Assembly: GCA_019843655.1 (NCBI GenBank)
Contig: JACDQD010000004.1
Coordinates: forward strand, 7,502,001 to 7,566,000
Direction: 5' to 3'
DNA: 64,000 bases
DNA from: Lethocerus indicus
Taxonomy: Eukaryota; Arthropoda; Insecta; Hemiptera; Belostomatidae
Position numbers and translations under genes: made by a program. The first letter of the stretch is position 1; each line of letters opens with the position of its first letter. Positions 59,796-64,000 of the stretch are shown piece after piece. The notes under the pieces were generated by a model. That model did no database searches. It was not told the origin of the DNA and saw only the letters and a list, made by a program, of their open reading frames with translations.

Positions 59796-60605
59796 ACGAT
59801 CCGTGATGTAATTTATGACGAGTTTTCAAAATTTAATATGTTACAGACAGCGGGTTTAGCATTTTTCCCGCCCTTTCGATCGCGTACATACAAATTCCTA
59901 GAAGCTGCTGTACGTACTGGCGAGGGAAGAAAAAGCGGCGTAGTTTACTGAGAGAGTCGGTGGATGAAAGGCGGAGCGAGAGGATTTCTTCAGGCGGTAG
60001 CGGCAGAAAGTTGATGCCGGGGTAGGGGAGCCTAACATTTCAAACAAGGCCGGGTTCCCCGGGGAACGTCGCCGGCAATCGGTGCAATGGGCCCCGCCCC
60101 GACAACAATAAAACCGGCCTTCTCTCAACCTCTCCTGTCCCTCACCCGAAATATGTCCCGGCAAACATTACCAGCGAGTCTTTAACAGGCGTCAATAATT
60201 TGCTCACATTTCCAAATACTAAAGGGTCGTGTACCAAAAGGAGCTATAAAGAATTTCGTCTAGAATTCACGAAATCCCGTCAACTCCCCGAAGGCCGTTA
60301 AGGATAAACGGGACAGTATTTTTTTTACCTTTTATCGTTTGGTCGGCATAAGCGAGTGTTTCGATCAGCCCGGCGGCTGTGAAATCCGAGTTTGAATGTC
60401 GGGTCAAAACTAATTAATTTCCTCGTTATAATGGGCAGAAGTTCCTAAGAAATGCGAACTTCCTACAGTTAACGGGGAACGCCACGTACGTATGGTCTTC
60501 GTGTTCTCTAGACTCTTATGAACCGGAGCCTTCGCCTCGAAACTTCCCGGTTTTGGATATTCCCGTTTTCCTGCGTATTCCCGTTGGGGGTAAAGTGTCC
60601 AAACC
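59796..60605. other. Non-coding stretch after the fold-back element
   Basis: Contains a GC-richer segment (59930-60130) with frames on both strands that carry no recognisable motif. No gene is supported. Confidence 0.6.
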
Positions 60606-60670
60606 GCCATCCGCCGGATGGCAAGATGGCTTTTGAGACCAAGGGTCGTGGGTTCGAAATCACGAATGGG
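60606..60670 (+). repeat. Decayed tRNA-like sequence, probably a SINE fragment
   Basis: TGGCAAGATGG at 60619-60629 resembles a Pol III A box, and GGTTCGAAATC at 60651-60661 is a B box inside a CGTGG/TCACG stem. The boxes are only about 32 bases apart, too close for an intact tRNA. The T loop is also one base too long. A 7-bp palindrome (GCCATCC/GGATGGC, 60606-60622) precedes it. The tail GACCAAGGGTCGTGGGTTCG is typical of tRNA-derived SINEs. Confidence 0.5.
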
Positions 60671-63600
60671 ACGGAATTCTGAAAATCTCCCGATCGACCA
60701 CTGAGAATTAGGCTGGGATTGACCTCCAATTCTAAGTAAGGTTTGATATTTTACAACCCTACTCATCCTCCTATTTTACGTGAGGAATCATTGGGAAGGC
60801 GATGATATACACTTCAACACAGTGAGGGAATGAAAATGAAACACGGAAAAATACTACTATCAAATCAATAGCGAGGAACTACTTACATTATACATATTAA
60901 CCTATGTAACCAACTATTGCAATGAGATTTCAAATGAATGCCATCCCGTCCTGCTAACTCGAATTTATCAATGAAAAATCGACTAAAAATTGAAGGCACT
61001 GGGAAGGCATTGGGATCAAGCGGCTGTTAAAACACTGTCGGTCGGTACCGGTTATCCTGCGTAGGGGCACAAATGTTGACGACTGGGATTACTTGATTTT
61101 GTATCCGCACTATGAAAAAGAAAACAGACTGTTATTTTAACTGATTTTCCTCTGCCCCAGTTCCACCTTCCTTAAATTTCCAGCAATTTGCAATGCAAAA
61201 ACATTGGAATGCAAAACAATGAAATAGGAAGGAAGTTCTAGGACTTAGATTTTTACGCGTTTGATTTAAATATTTGAAGTAATGTTCGCTAGAAAAGAAA
61301 GAAGAAAATTACAACCACACCCTTGAGTGTAGAACCCTGTTTCTCAATAGGATCCAATATTTGCATATTATCCGTCGAAAACTCAGTTTTTTGTCAGTTT
61401 TGCGTACGCCGATTTACCCATGATTGGGTAAACATGACAATAATAAATAGTAGGCGCGGCAATGTCCGATAGCTACTACTACCAATTCTGTTTTTAGTGA
61501 TTCACCCTTGATGAAGGGGGGTCACGGTCGCCGCAATCCGTTCAACAACCGAAGGCATATTCCAGAAAACATTTTTTTGCAAACAACAATTCGCTACTGT
61601 CAAATGTCTGACAGTGTTCCTCATATCAATTTTTTGCTATACGTTTATGATTCTGTTGTGATCGGTTACATTATCGAAAATATGATGACGTCCGAGTGGC
61701 CGTCCACATAATTTCAGTTCTAATTTAATTGACGATAGATAACGCTGAGCAATTGGCAATTGATCCGTGCCAATTTCAATTCTGCGCATCAAAATTTATT
61801 AAATTCGCCATCAAATAATACCCAGTTGTCACAGTTGAAGATGGTCGTTCATAAATATAAAGTCCAAGGAGCATTATTAATAAAAAGTTGTTCTTTTGCA
61901 CATACCTCCATTTCCATCTTCTTGAGTATTGATGCTATTACTCCTCAGCAATAAATAAATGCAGTTTCTTAGTAGTCTTTAATACCGGTAAATAAACTAT
62001 TATATTACTGACGGAATGCTATAGACGAGCTATAAACACCTTAAATTTAACAATTTAATTTTCGTTCAAGAAAGCTTTCGTTCAAGCTCCGCTCTTAGAG
62101 CCGGAATTTCAGGTATTTTAGAAATACCGCCTTTTACGGGGATCTAACCCGATGTACTTCAGTTCAAAAAAGCTACTACTCCGTTTATTTCCTTAAAAAT
62201 GGACGTTATTTAAATACAATACAAATCATCAAAACAAAAAGCATTTTCCTTTTCTTAAACCTTTTATGAGTGCATATTTTCTTCTTAAATTCCTGGAACA
62301 CTCTTTCTACGCGTTACATTATTTTAATAAATGTAATCCATCACTATAACAACCCCCTTATAAATAATATGAAATGTTATGAAAATAAGATCCTTATTTA
62401 GACTTTCAGGAATCTAAATCAAAGAATAAAAAAATCGACAAGCGCTGCTTTTCTGTGCCAAGTTCTCGAATAACTCTGTCCATTCTCATAATCTAAATTA
62501 GTGTTTCCCAGAAACAACGGCGTAGAATTTCTCATAAAAGGAGATGTGCTCGGCCGCTCTTTGAAATTCTGTTCTTTGAAGTCGTCTCTTACAGTTCTCC
62601 GATAGCTCCTATAAATATCCAAACAATTAAATTTGTCGACACCCTCGCTGCTACCTGCCTCAGTTCAGAATTGTTAGTTCTCAACTGAGATAGCAGCACA
62701 TTTGTGACCCAAGTTCAAGGCGTATCTTAATAAGCAACACCCACGCATGTTGTACACACGTTTTAGAAAAGAGCCCGGATAATATGAATTTACGCTAATC
62801 TGAAGCGACTTAATTAGTTCGTACTAATAGGAAATTGCTTAAAATGAAACGTGCATTACAAACATTTTCAAGCATACATAAAAAGGACAGATTAAAACAT
62901 ACGTTTAGTTAGGTATAGTGGAATAATGTTTGCAAATTTTGTAAATCATTTATTGGAAAATATACTTATATGTAAAATATATGTAAAAATGCGCATATGC
63001 TATTTATAACCTGATCGTTGGGTACAGTATACTCTCTAGTAACACATGGATAACATTACATATAAACAATGTATATATTACACTTTACAATTCTTTCGCA
63101 TTCATTTCAACATCATTAGATCTCATTAGAACTAGCCAACTGAAACAGAAAGTGTGTGCAACTATCGTAAATACCTATTATTTTGAAATAAATTCCTGCC
63201 TGAGTATAGTTATTGGTTTTCCGATACGCTGTTAAGTTTGGGCAAGTTTAATGTCTTTCATAAATAAACTAAGCCAAATAGTTAAGTAGGCGTATTTTTA
63301 TACTGCGTAAGTTGGGGCGAAAACCGCGAGGTGGTTCAACCCGGACGTTGTTCGATGGCCGCGCTAAATCGTCTCGACGATAATGCTAATAAAAACGAAC
63401 AGGCTACGTTATCCAGGTCATCTAAGATAATGCGCATCGCATTACTAACCTAAATCGTTCGCAGAATTTGAGAACAATTCCAAAATATTTTGCCGACAAG
63501 AAAGTACTGTTAAAAGAAATTATAGGCAAACTGAGGCAAATGATTTGGTAGCTATTCATTATTACATTTAAAATTGTCTGATTCATTTAAGTTTCTATAC

Positions 63601-64000
63601 ATATCTACTTCGAGCTGTCCCATTCTGCCAGTACCGAAGGCCTATTGTCGAGAAAACAATTAGAAAATTTGAAAAGGACGCCAATTTCCTGTTTAGACAT
63701 TCGATCCGTTCATCCGGTGCGATGCGATCATTTTTCAGTTTTCGGTCTGTACTGTTTTCATTTCGGCAATATTATGAGGCCACATTGACTTGTGAAAATA
63801 AAACAGGGAACGCAGGAGAGAGAGAGTGCAATATGCGAGACGAGACAGTATCGCTCCACTTCTTCGAGGGCCGAAATCAATTTTGCGGCCGTACACCGTG
63901 CCCCTGACTAAATTAAACCTTCTCTATAATCCACCGGCCCTCATAATATCTTCCCACTGGAACACCGCCTTTATACGACTCGTTATATCAACAGTCCAGA
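60671..64000. other. Right-hand flank, no recognised gene
   Basis: Mostly AT-rich. It contains the second TTTACCCA/TGGGTAAA hairpin (61413-61432) and a weak minus-strand exon candidate at 62419-62610. Nothing else is supported. Confidence 0.6.
61413..61432. repeat. Perfect 8-bp inverted repeat, second TTTACCC hairpin
   Basis: TTTACCCA, loop TGAT, TGGGTAAA. Its stem shares TTTACCC/GGGTAAA with the hairpin at 37448-37472, while the loops and flanks differ. Confidence 0.9.

Noticed and set aside
1..64000. Prokaryotic-style features: operons, CRISPR arrays, rRNA, attachment sites
   Set aside because: The spliced gene structure shows eukaryotic nuclear DNA. I saw no regularly spaced repeats and no rRNA or intact tRNA sequence.

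Overview
The window looks like nuclear DNA of an arthropod, most likely an insect. It is AT-rich, coding sequence is sparse, and exons of about 100-300 bp are separated by introns of up to 7.5 kb with GT...AG borders. The only gene I can identify is the bifunctional mitochondrial delta-1-pyrroline-5-carboxylate synthase (P5CS; ALDH18A1 of vertebrates). It lies on the + strand as 14 coding exons from 12008 to 42733. From memory, its peptide is much closer to insect P5CS than to the human protein. I cannot name the order or species.

Layout. 1-12007: no recognised gene; it holds an (AT)25 microsatellite, one possible minus-strand terminal exon near 8.5 kb, and a likely 5'-UTR intron ending four bases before the P5CS start codon. 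12008-42733: P5CS. Exon 1 encodes an Arg-rich mitochondrial targeting leader, exons 2-5 most of the glutamate 5-kinase domain, exon 6 the linker, and exons 7-14 the gamma-glutamyl phosphate reductase domain. The introns hold an unidentified minus-strand coding exon (20041-20340), a hammerhead-core-like repeat (about 18.8 kb), palindromes and weak transposon-like fragments. 42734-43000: 3' UTR with a poly(A) signal. 43-55 kb: no recognised gene, with one short Penelope-like reverse-transcriptase relic. 55.3-56.0 kb: a convincing minus-strand promoter (ATTGG, CRE, TATA), a 5'-UTR donor, and an ATG-initiated coding exon of unknown identity. 59.5-59.8 kb: a fold-back element flanked by a 15-bp direct repeat. 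60.6 kb: a decayed tRNA-like (SINE-type) sequence. The last 3 kb hold at most one weak minus-strand exon candidate.

The most important observation is in P5CS exon 7. The first two thirds and the last third of the exon both match P5CS clearly, but in different reading frames. One surplus base sits around 25098-25100. All other exons join in phase, so with one base removed the gene encodes 780 residues, a normal length. As written, the sequence would truncate the protein early in the reductase domain. A base-level assembly error, a recent null allele and recoding are all possible.

P5CS phosphorylates glutamate and reduces the product to glutamate semialdehyde in mitochondria, feeding proline and ornithine synthesis. 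No neighbouring gene is recognised that would share this pathway. I found no evidence of a new multi-gene system. The best leads for something undescribed are the minus-strand CRE/TATA gene at 55.9 kb, the nested minus-strand exon at 20 kb, and the fold-back and hammerhead-like repeats.
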